The notes: generated by a model from the sequence alone, not told the origin. A DNA stretch of 64,000 nt from Crossiella sp. CA-258035 (GCF_030064675.1 NZ_CP116413.1:6542001-6606000); one strand, 5' to 3'; shown: positions 8,970-18,119, counted from the stretch's first letter. Program-made: numbers and translations.

Positions 8970-9809
8970 ATGCCCATCGACCCCGACCGCGCGATCGGCG
9001 CCGAGCTGCCACCGGTGGAGTTCTCCTGGACCGAGTCCGACGTGCTGCTGTACCACCTGGCCCTCGGCGCGACCGAGCTCCGCTACGCCTACGAACCCGG
9101 CCTGCGGGTGCTGCCCACCTTCGGCGTGGTCGCCCCCACGCTGCGGATGACCGCCCCGCCCACGGTGTCCTACCCCGGGGTTGACCTGGACCTGGGCCAG
9201 GTGCTGCACGGTGAGCAGTCGATCAGCCTGCGCCGCCCCATCCCGGTCGCGGGCACCGCCCGGCTGGTGACCCGGATCGCCGCGGTCTACGACAAGGGCG
9301 AGTCCGCGGTGATCGTGCAGGAGTCCACTGTGGACATCGACGACGACCCGCTGTTCACCACCCGCTCCAGCATCTTCGCCCGCGGCGCCGGCGGCTTCGG
9401 CGGCGACCGCGGCCCGTCCAGCCGCTTCACCGCCCCCTCCGGCGACCCTGACGCGGTGCTGGACACCCCGACCCTGCCCCAGCAGGCCCTGCTGTACCGG
9501 CTCTGCGGCGACCGCAACCCATTGCACGCCGACCCGGCCTTCGCCGCGGAGGCCGGGTTCCCGAGCCCGATCCTGCACGGCCTGTGCACCTACGGCATGG
9601 TCGCCAAGTCCGTTGTGGACAGTGCGCTGGACGGCGACCCGGACCGCCTGGTCAGCTTCAGCGCCCGGTTCACCGGCGTGCTCTACCCCGGCGAGCCGGT
9701 GCGCACCCGGCTCTGGCGGTCGCCAGTGGACTGGGTGTTCGTGACCACCGCACCCGACCGCGCGGAGGCGCCGGTGCTCACCGGCTCGCTCACCGCGCTG
9801 GCCGCTTGA
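8970..9809 (+). CDS. MaoC-family double hotdog enoyl-CoA hydratase (Hsd4B/Rv3538-like)
   Basis: The 279-residue protein has two hotdog halves. The second contains the hydratase-2 motif YRLCGDRNPLHADPAFA followed by GFPSPILHGLCTYG, with the catalytic Asp and His. It resembles the Rv3538-type hydratase used in beta-oxidation of the steroid side chain (24-enoyl-CoA hydration). It starts 10 bp after kshB behind GGGAGCGCC and ends in the same operon. In M. tuberculosis the equivalent gene also follows kstD. It contains one copy of the GTCCACTGTGGAC palindrome (9323-9335). Confidence 0.87.
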   Translation: MPIDPDRAIGAELPPVEFSWTESDVLLYHLALGATELRYAYEPGLRVLPTFGVVAPTLRMTAPPTVSYPGVDLDLGQVLHGEQSISLRRPIPVAGTARLVTRIAAVYDKGESAVIVQESTVDIDDDPLFTTRSSIFARGAGGFGGDRGPSSRFTAPSGDPDAVLDTPTLPQQALLYRLCGDRNPLHADPAFAAEAGFPSPILHGLCTYGMVAKSVVDSALDGDPDRLVSFSARFTGVLYPGEPVRTRLWRSPVDWVFVTTAPDRAEAPVLTGSLTALAA

Positions 9810-9843
9810 CCTCCACCAAGCTGGAACTCCTACCGTTCAGGCC

Positions 9844-10644
9844 ATGAGCTTCCTGGTGGTGGGAAACGCGGACGGGATCGGCGGCCTGGTCGAGCGACTG
9901 CTCGCCGAGGCGGACGCGCCGGTGCGCCGGGTGGAGCTGACCAGCCCCGACCGGCTGCGCGCGGCGGCCGCCGACCGGACCGCGGTGTTCCTGGACTGGC
10001 CGTACGACCGGGTGCACGCGGTGTTCCCGTACGCGGACACCGCGGCGGAGGTGGTCTCCGCGCTGGCCGGTCCTGGCCGCCGGATCGTGCTGCTGTCCAC
10101 GCACGCGGTCCGCGACGACGAGCCGCCGACCTCCTTCCACAGCACCCTGGAACTGCTGCTGCGCGCGGCCACCCCGGACTGGACGGCGCTGCGGATGAGC
10201 ATGCCGGCCTCGATCACCCTGGCCTGGGCGGAGGAACTGCGCGCCACCGGCGTGGTGCACGGCCCGTACGCGCTGGCCGCCCGCACCCTGGTCGACGAGC
10301 GCGACGTGGCCGAGGTCGCGGCCAGGGTGCTGCTGGACGGCGGGCACACCGGCCGCGCCCACTACGTCACCGGGCCGGTCGCGCTGACCCACGCCGACCG
10401 CGCCCGCATCCTCGGCGATACCTTCGGCGAAACCTGGCGCTACCAGGAGGTCCCGCGCGCGGAGTTCCGCGAACGGCTGCTCGCCACCTGGTCCCCCGAG
10501 CACGCTGACGGCATACTGGACCACATGGCGCGCCAGGTCAGCGACCCGGAGCAGCCGACCGACGTGGTGCAGCGGATCACCGGCCACCCGGCGCGGTCGC
10601 TGGCCGAGTGGGCCCGCGCGCACGCCGCGGAGTTCAGCCGGTGA
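9844..10644 (+). CDS. NmrA-like/atypical short-chain NAD(P)-binding protein
   Basis: The 266-residue protein has an N-terminal Rossmann segment MSFLVVGNADGIGGLVERLL, a strand VFLDWPYDRVHAVFPYAD, and a C-terminal half like NmrA/NAD(P)H-quinone-sensing epimerase-type proteins (HYVTGPVALTHADRARILGDTFGETW). The glycine loop GNADGIGG is unusual, so cofactor use is not certain. It is the last gene of the rightward steroid operon and runs 11 bp into the convergent ltp2 gene. A steroid redox or isomerase role is possible but not shown. Confidence 0.65.
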   Translation: MSFLVVGNADGIGGLVERLLAEADAPVRRVELTSPDRLRAAAADRTAVFLDWPYDRVHAVFPYADTAAEVVSALAGPGRRIVLLSTHAVRDDEPPTSFHSTLELLLRAATPDWTALRMSMPASITLAWAEELRATGVVHGPYALAARTLVDERDVAEVAARVLLDGGHTGRAHYVTGPVALTHADRARILGDTFGETWRYQEVPRAEFRERLLATWSPEHADGILDHMARQVSDPEQPTDVVQRITGHPARSLAEWARAHAAEFSR

Positions 10645-11803
10645 GCACCAGCGCGCTGGTCGGCACCCCGGTGCCCGCGGTGACCAGCACGTTGTCCACT
10701 GTGGACACCTGGTTGGCCGCGGTGCCGCGCAGCTGCCGGACCGCCTCGGTGATCCCGTTCATGCCGTGCAGGTAGGCCTCGCCGAGCTGTCCACCGTGCG
10801 GGTTGACCGGCAGCCGCCCGTCGATCTCGATGCCGCCGTCGGCCAGGAAGTGCCGCGCCTCACCGGGTTCGCAGAACCCGAGCTCCTCCAGCTGGACGAG
10901 CACGAACGGGGTGAAGTGGTCGTAGAGCACCGCGACCTGGACATCGGCCGGTCCGATCCCGGCCTGCCGCCACAGCTGTTCGCCGACCACCCGCATCTCC
11001 GGCAGCCCGGCCAGCCCGTCCCGGTAGTAGCTGGTCATCACGAACTGGTCCGGCCCGCTGCCCTGGGCCGCGGCGCTGATCACCGCGGGCCGCTGCCGCA
11101 GGTCTCGCGCCCGCGTGGCGCTGGTGACCACCAGTGCCACGCCACCGTCGCTTTCCTGGCAGCAGTCCAGCAGCCGCAACGGTTCGGCGATCCACCGGGA
11201 GTCCTGGTGGTCGGCCAGGGTGATCGGCCGCCGGTGGAACCAGGCGTTCGGGTTGGTCGCGGCGTGCCTGCGCATGGCGACCGCGACCCGGCCGAAGTCC
11301 TCGGTGCTCGCGCCGTACTCGTGCAGGTAGCGGCGGGCGAACATGGCGACCATCGCGGCCGGGGTGGCCAGGCCCATCGGGTAGTGCCAGCTGTTGTCCA
11401 CGCCGTTGGTGTTGGGTTGTTGCGCGGCCGCGGCGTGCGCCAGCCCGAACCGGGTGCCTGAGCGCTCGTTGAAGGCCCGGTACACCACCACGACCTCGGC
11501 GATCCCGGTGGCCACCGCCATCGCGGCCTGCTGCACGGTGGCGCAGGCCGCGCCGCCGCCGTAGTTGATCCGACTGAAGAACCTCAGCTCGGACAGGCCC
11601 AGCTCCCTGGCCACCGCGATCTCGGCGTTGCCGTCCATGGTGAAGGTCACCAGACCGTCCACATCGGACACATCCAGTCCGGCGTCGGCGAGCGCGGCCT
11701 GGATCGACTCCACGGCCAGGCGCAGCTCGCTGCGGCCGGAGTCCTTGGAGAACTCGGTGGCCCCGATCCCGGCGATGGCCGCGGCCCCGGACAGCGGGCT
11801 CAT
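10634..11803 (-). CDS. ltp2: Thiolase-like aldol lyase Ltp2 (steroid side-chain C22 retro-aldolase)
   Basis: The 389-residue protein is of the SCP-x/nonspecific lipid-transfer thiolase family: INYGGGAACATVQQAAMAV, YDHFTPFVLVQLEELGFC, and VNPHGGQLGEAYLHGMNG. In cholesterol degraders Ltp2 works with the DUF35 part of ChsH2 to release propionyl-CoA and the C19 ketosteroid. It closes an operon in the same gene order as the igr locus of M. tuberculosis. Its ATG overlaps the chsH1 stop. A GTCCACTGTGGAC palindrome sits near its 3' end. Confidence 0.92.
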   Translation of the reverse strand: MSPLSGAAAIAGIGATEFSKDSGRSELRLAVESIQAALADAGLDVSDVDGLVTFTMDGNAEIAVARELGLSELRFFSRINYGGGAACATVQQAAMAVATGIAEVVVVYRAFNERSGTRFGLAHAAAAQQPNTNGVDNSWHYPMGLATPAAMVAMFARRYLHEYGASTEDFGRVAVAMRRHAATNPNAWFHRRPITLADHQDSRWIAEPLRLLDCCQESDGGVALVVTSATRARDLRQRPAVISAAAQGSGPDQFVMTSYYRDGLAGLPEMRVVGEQLWRQAGIGPADVQVAVLYDHFTPFVLVQLEELGFCEPGEARHFLADGGIEIDGRLPVNPHGGQLGEAYLHGMNGITEAVRQLRGTAANQVSTVDNVLVTAGTGVPTSALVLTG

Positions 11804-12195
11804 GGCGTGCCTCCCAGCTCGATGCGGACCGTGCCGGTGACGTGGTCACCGAGCTTGCAGCTGCCGACCACCGACACCACGAACCCGTTGTCGCCGAAGC
11901 CCTCCCGCACCCGGCCGCGGAAGGTGAGCGTGTCGTAGGCGTAGCAGGGCACGCCCAGCCGGATGTGCACCCCGCGCACCCACACCCCCGGCCCGCCCCA
12001 GTCGGTGACGAACCGCTGCACCAGCCCGGTGGTGGTGAGGATGTTGAGGAAGATGTCCGGGGAGCCGCGCCGGATCGCCGCGTCCCGGTCGTGGTGCACG
12101 TCCTGGTAGTCGCGGGTGGCGATGGCGGTGCTGATGATGAACGTCGGGGTGACCTCGATGGCCAGCTCGGGCAGCTCCACACCGGTGGCGATCAT
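11800..12195 (-). CDS. chsH1: Steroid enoyl-CoA hydratase subunit ChsH1 (single-hotdog MaoC protein)
   Basis: The 131-residue protein has a single MaoC hotdog domain with the hydratase motif TRDYQDVHHDRDAA (Asp-x4-His). ChsH1 pairs with ChsH2 to hydrate the 3-oxo-4,17-pregnadiene-20-carboxyl-CoA intermediate. It starts at ATG 12195, which overlaps the chsH2 stop (ATGA), and its own stop overlaps ltp2. Length agrees with the mycobacterial homologue of about 129 residues. Confidence 0.9.
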   Translation of the reverse strand: MIATGVELPELAIEVTPTFIISTAIATRDYQDVHHDRDAAIRRGSPDIFLNILTTTGLVQRFVTDWGGPGVWVRGVHIRLGVPCYAYDTLTFRGRVREGFGDNGFVVSVVGSCKLGDHVTGTVRIELGGTP

Positions 12196-13085
12196 GCCCG
12201 CACCGCCCGCCAGGCCGGGATGCTGAACTCGCCCCGCCGTTGGAACTCCACCCGGACCGACTGTCCGATGTGGACTTCGCTGGGTTCGACATCCAGCAGC
12301 TCGCTGACCATCCGCGGTCCCTCGGCCAGTTCCACCAGCGCGATGACGAACGGCCCGGTGTGCCCGGGAACCGCGGGGTGGTGGTGCACGACGAAGCTGT
12401 ACACCGTGCCGAGCCCGCTCACCACCACGTGCTCGGGCCGGAGCTCGTGGCAGCGCGGGCACATCGGCCCCGGTGGGTGCCGCAGCTCACCACAGGCCCC
12501 GCACCGCTGGATCCGCAGCTCGCCGAGGGCGGTGCCCGCCCAGAAGAACTCGGTGTCCCTGCTGACCAGCGGCGGGATTCCGGCCGGTGACGGTGGCGGT
12601 GCGGGCCGGTACTTGTAGACCCGGAACAGCATCTCGGCGACCGCTTCGGCCCCGGAGTACCAGGTGTTGTGCACGGTGACGAACCAGCCCTCACCGAGCG
12701 CGGTCCGCTTCGGCCCAGTGACCTGATCAAGGCGGGTGGTGACAGCCAGGGTCTCGCCCGGCTTGAGGTAGCGGTGGTAGGTCTGCTCGCAGTTGGTGGC
12801 CACGATCGACGGATAGCCCGCCTCGTCCAGCACCTCCAGGATCTGCCCGAACGGGTCGGCCGGGTCCCGTTCCCCGTGCAGTCCCATCATGGTCCACACC
12901 TGTGCCATCGCCGGTGGCGCCAGTTCGGGGTAGCGCGGGTCGGTGTCGCCGAGGGCCTCGGTCCAGCTCCGGATCATCGGCTCGTTCACCGGGTCCCGGC
13001 CGAAGCGCAGCCCGCTCACCCCGGTGGCGGCGATCCGCTCGGCCGCCGCCCGCACCGCTTCTTCGCTGTCCACAGTGGACGTCAT
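12192..13085 (-). CDS. chsH2: ChsH2: MaoC-like hydratase subunit with C-terminal DUF35 zinc-ribbon/OB domain
   Basis: The 297-residue protein has an N-terminal MaoC-like hotdog half (through about residue 165), then a DUF35 module with a four-cysteine zinc ribbon RCGACGEL...MCPRC and an OB fold. In the known system the hotdog half forms the hydratase with ChsH1 and the DUF35 half forms the aldolase with Ltp2. All three partners are adjacent here. The start MTSTVDSE includes one copy of the GTCCACTGTGGAC palindrome immediately after the ATG. Confidence 0.91.
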   Translation of the reverse strand: MTSTVDSEEAVRAAAERIAATGVSGLRFGRDPVNEPMIRSWTEALGDTDPRYPELAPPAMAQVWTMMGLHGERDPADPFGQILEVLDEAGYPSIVATNCEQTYHRYLKPGETLAVTTRLDQVTGPKRTALGEGWFVTVHNTWYSGAEAVAEMLFRVYKYRPAPPPSPAGIPPLVSRDTEFFWAGTALGELRIQRCGACGELRHPPGPMCPRCHELRPEHVVVSGLGTVYSFVVHHHPAVPGHTGPFVIALVELAEGPRMVSELLDVEPSEVHIGQSVRVEFQRRGEFSIPAWRAVRA

Positions 13086-13095
13086 CCTGCTCCTC

Positions 13096-14244
13096 TCACC
13101 GTGGCGGCCGTGGCAGCCCGAGTCCGGCGGTGACGATCAGCTCCCGCTGGATCTCGTTGACCCCGCCGCCGAAGGTCAGCACCAGGTTCCGTTTCGCCTG
13201 GAGATCGAGCCAGCGCAACAGTTCCGCGGTGTCCGGTTCCGCCGGGTCCCCGTACCGCCCGACCAGCTCGAGCACGATCCGCCCGACCCGAAGCACCAGT
13301 TCGGAGGAGAACACCTTGGTGATCGAGGCATCCGCCACGTCCACCGCCCCCTCAGCCGAGGCGACCTGCCAGTTCAACAGCTCGTTGACCCGCATACCCG
13401 CCCGCGCGTATACCAGGTCACGCTGTACATCCGCGTTCCCGGACAACCCGTGCGCCGAGGCCCACTCGTCGAACCGGTCCAGCAGCGCGGCCACCCGCCC
13501 GGCCGGCCCGAGCATGACCCGCTCGTGGTTGAGCTGCATGGTGATCAGCCGCCACCCGGCGTGCTCCGCCCCGACCCGCATGCCCACCGGCACCCGCACG
13601 TCGGTGTAGTAGGTGGCGTTGACGTGGTGCGCCCCGTCGCAGGTGATGATCGGCGTCCAGCTGAACCCGGGATCCCTGGTGTCCACGATGAGGATCGAGA
13701 TCCCCTTGTGCCGCGGCGCGGCGGGATCGGTGCGACAGGCCAGCCAGATGTAGTCGGCGTCGTGCGCCCCGGTGGTGAACACCTTCTGCCCGTTGACCAC
13801 GTACTCGTCCCCGTCCCGCACCGCGCTGGTCCGCAACGCGGCGAGGTCGGTCCCCGCCTCCGGCTCGGTGTACCCGATGGCGAAGTGCAGCTCCCCGGCC
13901 AGAATCCGCGGCAGGAAGAACTCCTTCTGCGCCGCGGTCCCCAACGCCTGCAACGTCGGCCCCACCGTCTGCAACGTCACCCCCGGCAACGGCACATCCG
14001 CCCGCGCCGCCTCGTTGACGAAGATCTGCTGCTCCACCTGCCCAAACCCACGCCCCCCGTACTCGACCGGCCACCCCACCCCCAGCCAGCCGTCCCGCCC
14101 GAGCCGCCGCACGATGTCCCGGTACACCGGCCCGTGCCGCTCGGTCCGCATCACCTCCCGCTCCGCGACTGTGACCAGCCCCGCGAAGTACTCCCGCAGC
14201 TCATCCCGCAGCGCCCGCTGCGCCGCACTCAGCTCAGTACGCAC
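13096..14244 (-). CDS. chsE2: Steroid acyl-CoA dehydrogenase subunit ChsE2 (FadE29-like)
   Basis: This 382-residue acyl-CoA dehydrogenase has AIGYTEPEAGTDLAALRTSA, VNGQKVFTTGAHDADYIWLACRTDP and the C-terminal GGGVNEIQRELI signature. In the characterised system ChsE1 and ChsE2 form an alpha2-beta2 enzyme that desaturates the C5-shortened steroid-CoA side chain. I place the start at GTG 14244, which overlaps the chsE1 stop; a longer in-frame start at 14400 shadows chsE1. The partner chsE1 directly upstream reads as frameshifted, so the complex may or may not be functional in this strain. Confidence 0.9.
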   Translation of the reverse strand: MRTELSAAQRALRDELREYFAGLVTVAEREVMRTERHGPVYRDIVRRLGRDGWLGVGWPVEYGGRGFGQVEQQIFVNEAARADVPLPGVTLQTVGPTLQALGTAAQKEFFLPRILAGELHFAIGYTEPEAGTDLAALRTSAVRDGDEYVVNGQKVFTTGAHDADYIWLACRTDPAAPRHKGISILIVDTRDPGFSWTPIITCDGAHHVNATYYTDVRVPVGMRVGAEHAGWRLITMQLNHERVMLGPAGRVAALLDRFDEWASAHGLSGNADVQRDLVYARAGMRVNELLNWQVASAEGAVDVADASITKVFSSELVLRVGRIVLELVGRYGDPAEPDTAELLRWLDLQAKRNLVLTFGGGVNEIQRELIVTAGLGLPRPPR

Positions 14245-15535
14245 GCAACGCCCCCAGGAACCGCACCAAATCCCGCCCCAGCGCCGAAAACCGGTGCAAC
14301 GGATAGCCGACATCCAGCCCCAGCCCGCCATGCAGGTGATGACAGGTCTCCAACGCCCCGGGCAGCCCCTCCCCCACCCAGTACCCGGCAACCGCGACAT
14401 CCGCCCGCGCCGCCAGCCCCTCCCCCAACTTCCAGCAGGCCGCCCTGGTCACCAGCTCCACCGTCCGCGCCGCGATCCGCACATCCGCGACCTGCATCGC
14501 CACCGCCTGGAACTCCGCCAGCACCCGCCCGAACTGCCGTCGCTGCCCCACATGCGCCACCGTCAACCCCAACGCCCCAGCCAGCAACCCCTCACCGAAC
14601 GCACAGGCCCCCACCACCGCGCACTGCCACAACTCCTCCGCCACCCGCCCACTGCCGTCATCCCCCAGCAGCCCAACAGGTTCCGCCCCAGCCAACCGAA
14701 CCGTGCACTCCGCCGCCCCCGACGAGGTCGGCGTCGACACCAGCTCAACCCCCGCCCCCGAGGGTCCACCACCGCCACCCCACGCCCCCACCCGCAAGGG
14801 AGACAACAACAAGCACCCACCGAGCCCACTCCGCGAACGGCACCCCCACCGCCACCCCGGTCAGTCCACGCGCCCCCCACTCCACATCCGTCCGCCCCAC
14901 AGCCGCCGTCAAACCCCCACCGGCCAACAGCTGATCCTGCTGTGCCCCGGTCCCCAATCGAGCCACCGGCAACACCCCCAACGCCAAGTGCGCCAACCCC
15001 GGCGACACCACCCCGCCCCGCCCAAGCTCAGTCAGCAGCGCGGCGGTCTCCAACACCCCCAGCCCGGACCCACCCAACCGCTCCGGCACCGCCAACGACA
15101 ACAACTCGGCTTCCCCCAGCCGCCGCCACAACCCGCCCCACCCCGAGCCATCTTCCGGGCCCACCCGCCCGGTGCCGCTGTCCGACCCCGTCCGCCCCGC
15201 GCCATCCTCCAGCTCCGCTCGACCCGCGCGATCCGTCGCTCCTGCCCGCCCCCGCTGCCCTCCGACCCCACCTGTCCCGCGCGATCCCCCGTTCCCGCCT
15301 GCCCCGCGCCTTCCTTCGATCCCGCTTGCCGCGCGCCGTTCCCGAGCCCCGCCGATCCCGCGCCGTCCTCCGGCCCCGACCGCCCCGCGCCATCCGCCGA
15401 CCCCACGCTGTCCTTCGCCCCCGCCCGCCCCGCGACGCCCTCCGACCCAACCCGCCCCGCGCCGTCGTCCGCCCCCACCAGCTTCGCGGCGAGCTCCCTC
15501 ACGGCAACCTGCGCCTCACCCAGCTCGAAGTTCAC
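14234..15535 (-). pseudogene. chsE1: ChsE1 (FadE28-like) acyl-CoA dehydrogenase subunit, broken by three apparent 1-base deletions
   Basis: From GTG 15535 the frame encodes VNFELGEAQVAVRELAAKLVG, then a repeat-rich insert. Near 15255 the homologous protein moves to the next frame (RRLGEAELLSLAVPERLGG...), near 14795 to the third (GVAVVDPRG), and near 14765 back to the first (GVELVSTPTSSGAAECTVRL...to the stop at 14234). All three shifts equal loss of one base, and all lie in G-rich runs. Either the gene has decayed or the sequence has homopolymer errors; the rest of the protein, including the C-terminal FLGALRAY, is conserved. It sits between fadE34 and chsE2 with overlapping starts, as expected for the intact operon. 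FadE28 is normally about 340 residues; the repeat adds roughly 115. Confidence 0.75.
15126..15469 (-). repeat. 27-bp minisatellite inside chsE1 (about 12-13 degenerate units)
   Basis: On the coding strand a 27-bp unit encodes variants of the nonapeptide DGAGRAGSE (for example DGAGRVGSE, DGAGRSGPE, DGAGRTGSD). Unit length varies (18-30 bp), and one unit is 26 bp, which creates the first frameshift in chsE1. It interrupts the N-terminal helical domain where related proteins have no insert. Confidence 0.8.
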
Positions 15536-17919
15536 CGCCCCTTCCCCTCCCCGTCCCGAGGCAACCCCAGCACCCGCTCCCCCACCAACGTCAGCAAGAT
15601 CTGCGTCGTCCCCCCGGCAATGCTCAAACACCGGCTCAGCAAATACCGGTGCACCTCCCCCGACTCCCCCACCAAAGCCTGCTCCCCCAACAACTCGGCC
15701 GCCACCTCCGCGACGTCCTGCCGGTGCCGCACCCCCACCAACTTCCGCACCCCGGACTCCGCCCCCACCCCGCCCCCGGCCACCGCCCGCTGAGTAGCCC
15801 GAAGATCCAGCAACGACAACGCCAGCCCATCCACCACCAGTTCGCCAACCCGCTCCGCCACCACCGGGTCCGCCAGCAACCCGGCCTCCCCCGCGGCGGC
15901 CAGCACCTCCTCCACCGGCTCCCCCAACGCCGACCCCCGGCTCATCGCCACCCGCTCATCGGCCAAGGTCCCGCGAGCCAACCGCCACCCATCCCCCGGC
16001 TCCCCAACAACATCGGCGTCCGCGACGAACACCTCGTCCAGGAACACCTCGGCAAACCGAGCATCTCCGGTGATCTCACGTAACGGCCGCACGGATATAC
16101 CGTCCGACTGCATATTCACCAGGAAGTACGTCAACCCCCGATGCCGCGGCGCCTCAGGATCGGTCCGCGCCAAGCAAATCCCCCGATCCGCCCGATCCGC
16201 CAACGAGGTCCACACCTTCTGCCCGGACAACAGCCACCCACCGTCGGTCCGCACCGCCCGAGTCCGCAACGAAGCGAGATCCGACCCAGCCCCCGGCTCG
16301 CTGAACAGCTGGCACCACACCACCTCACCGCGCAACGTCGCCCCCACGAACCGCCGCCGCTGCTCCTCAGTCCCATGCCGCAACAACGTCGGCGCCGCCC
16401 ACCCCCCGATCACCAGATCCGCCCGAGCCACGCCAGCCCGAGTCAACTCCTCCTCCACCACCAACTGCCCCAACGCCCCCAGCCCCAGCCCATACGGCCG
16501 CGGCCAATGCGGGGCGAACAACCCCGCCGCCACCAACGCCGCCCGCCGCTCCCCCTCACACAGCCCGGCGATCCGCTCAACCTCCCGCCGCACCCCCTCC
16601 CGAAGCCCCACTGCCCCAACGCCGTCATCACCCGCAGCCGCCCCAGCTCCGGTTCCAGCAGCCGCCACCTGGTCGTCTCCGCCGGCACCTCCCACTCCGT
16701 CATCGCCGCCAGCCCGGCCATCCCCACCGACCACCGTCTGCCCGCTCCCGCCCCCCAACCCCTTCCGCCCGTTCGCACCGCACGCCCCTACCCCCGCCGA
16801 GCCGCCATCCCCGCCCACCCCCGACTCCCACCCCTCGCCCTCCCCCAACTCCACCTGCAACCGCCGCCGAGTCCCCCGCCCCGCCAGCACCGCGGCCCGC
16901 TCCCGCCACCGCACCCCGCTCAGCAACTGCCGCAAGGCAAACGCCCGTCGCAGGTACAGATGCGCGTCGTGCTCCCAGGTGAACCCGATCCCGCCGAGCA
17001 CCTGCACACAGTCCTTCGCGTTGGCCACCGCCGCGTCCAGCGCGACCGCCGCCGCGGCCGCCGCCGACAACGACATCGCGGGTGACGCCTCCTCCACCGC
17101 CCGCGCCGCGTCCCAGGCCACCGCGGCCGCCCGTTCGGACCGGCACAGCATCTCCGCGCACAGGTGCTTCACCGCCTGGAACGAGCCGATCGGCCGCCCG
17201 AACTGCACGCGTTCGCGGGCATATCGCGTCGCGATATATACGCACTGCCGAGCTATCCCGGCCGCCTCCGCCGAGGCCAGCACCGCGGCCCGGTCCAGCA
17301 CCGTCTCCGTGGTCAGGTCCGGCAGCACCCGGTCGGCGGGGATCACGGCCACCACCTCGACCTCGGCCAGGTCCCGCGAGAAGTCCGTGGCCGGCAACGG
17401 GCGCACCCCGGCTTCTCCCGGCGTCAGCAGGATCCAGCCGGTCTCCCCGCCGACCGGCAACAGCAGCGCGGCGTCCTCGACCGCTCCCAGCACCGGCCCG
17501 GTCACGCCGGTGACCAGCAGCCGTCCGGCGGAATCCCGTTGCGCGGTCAGCGTTCCCGGTGTCAGGGCGACTGCGGCGGACAGTCCACATGCGACGGCGG
17601 GCAGCAGTTCCCGGATACTCGGCTGGTCGGCGAGCACCAGCCCGGCCAGCGCGGTCGGCAGCACCGGCCCCGGCATCAGGGCCTCGGCGGCGGCTTCCAA
17701 GGCGACGGCCAGGTCCACCACCGTGCCGCCCGCGCCACCGAGCTCCTCGGGCACGGCGATGCCGAACAGTCCCAGGTCGACCAGTCCGGGCCACAGCCGG
17801 CGCCAGGCCGGGTCGCCGTTCTCCTGCGCGCGCACTGCCGCGATGGCGTGACCGTCCCGGCCGTAGGCGAGCACGGACTCGCGCAACGCCTGCTGCTCCA
17901 CGGTGACCGCGATCGACAC
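15532..17919 (-). CDS. fadE34: Fused double acyl-CoA dehydrogenase ChsE3/FadE34-like
   Basis: The 795-residue protein contains two acyl-CoA dehydrogenase halves. The first (about residues 1-345) has ARERVQFGRPIGSFQAVKHLCAEM and the GIGFTWEHDAHLYLRRA signature. The second (about 445-795) has CQLFSEPGAGSDLASLRTRA and SIAGGTTQILLTLVGERVLGLPR. FadE34 oxidises an early C5 side-chain CoA ester and in M. tuberculosis also lies beside kstR. A linker of about 90 residues, almost only Gly, Ala, Asp and Val, joins the halves and makes this longer than the roughly 710-residue relative. The GTG start follows a GGAGG site, and transcription starts at a divergent promoter with two KstR boxes. Confidence 0.87.
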   Translation of the reverse strand: MSIAVTVEQQALRESVLAYGRDGHAIAAVRAQENGDPAWRRLWPGLVDLGLFGIAVPEELGGAGGTVVDLAVALEAAAEALMPGPVLPTALAGLVLADQPSIRELLPAVACGLSAAVALTPGTLTAQRDSAGRLLVTGVTGPVLGAVEDAALLLPVGGETGWILLTPGEAGVRPLPATDFSRDLAEVEVVAVIPADRVLPDLTTETVLDRAAVLASAEAAGIARQCVYIATRYARERVQFGRPIGSFQAVKHLCAEMLCRSERAAAVAWDAARAVEEASPAMSLSAAAAAAVALDAAVANAKDCVQVLGGIGFTWEHDAHLYLRRAFALRQLLSGVRWRERAAVLAGRGTRRRLQVELGEGEGWESGVGGDGGSAGVGACGANGRKGLGGGSGQTVVGGDGRAGGDDGVGGAGGDDQVAAAGTGAGAAAGDDGVGAVGLREGVRREVERIAGLCEGERRAALVAAGLFAPHWPRPYGLGLGALGQLVVEEELTRAGVARADLVIGGWAAPTLLRHGTEEQRRRFVGATLRGEVVWCQLFSEPGAGSDLASLRTRAVRTDGGWLLSGQKVWTSLADRADRGICLARTDPEAPRHRGLTYFLVNMQSDGISVRPLREITGDARFAEVFLDEVFVADADVVGEPGDGWRLARGTLADERVAMSRGSALGEPVEEVLAAAGEAGLLADPVVAERVGELVVDGLALSLLDLRATQRAVAGGGVGAESGVRKLVGVRHRQDVAEVAAELLGEQALVGESGEVHRYLLSRCLSIAGGTTQILLTLVGERVLGLPRDGEGKGR

Positions 17920-17944
17920 GACACCTCCAGCCAGACCGAAGATG

Positions 17945-17958
17945 TAGAACGTGTTTCA
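17945..17958. promoter_or_regulatory. Candidate KstR operator 3 (fadE34/kstR divergent promoter)
   Basis: TAGAACGTGTTTCA is a full match to TnnAACnnGTTnnA and lies 26 bp upstream of the fadE34 start. It would control the chsE3-to-ltp2 operon. Confidence 0.85.
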
Positions 17959-18078
17959 CTTTGCCGCACGGCAGCGCGAGACGCCACCCTCCACTCGGAC
18001 GCACCAACAACCAGACCCGAACGGGCCAGCGCACACTGGGAGTTCACCGAGACAACGGGTAGGCTCAACCCGCAGAAC

Positions 18079-18092
18079 TGGAACAAGTTTCG
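18079..18092. promoter_or_regulatory. Candidate KstR operator 4 (autoregulation of kstR)
   Basis: TGGAACAAGTTTCG matches the KstR consensus except the final A, 28 bp upstream of the kstR ATG. This fits negative autoregulation. Confidence 0.7.
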
Positions 18093-18119
18093 CCTTTGTC
18101 GTGATGTTAGCCTAAGTCC

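Noticed and set aside
13772-15797. Several very long proline-rich open frames on the plus strand
   Set aside because: They arise from the C-rich strand opposite chsE1/fadE34 and contain only low-complexity sequence.
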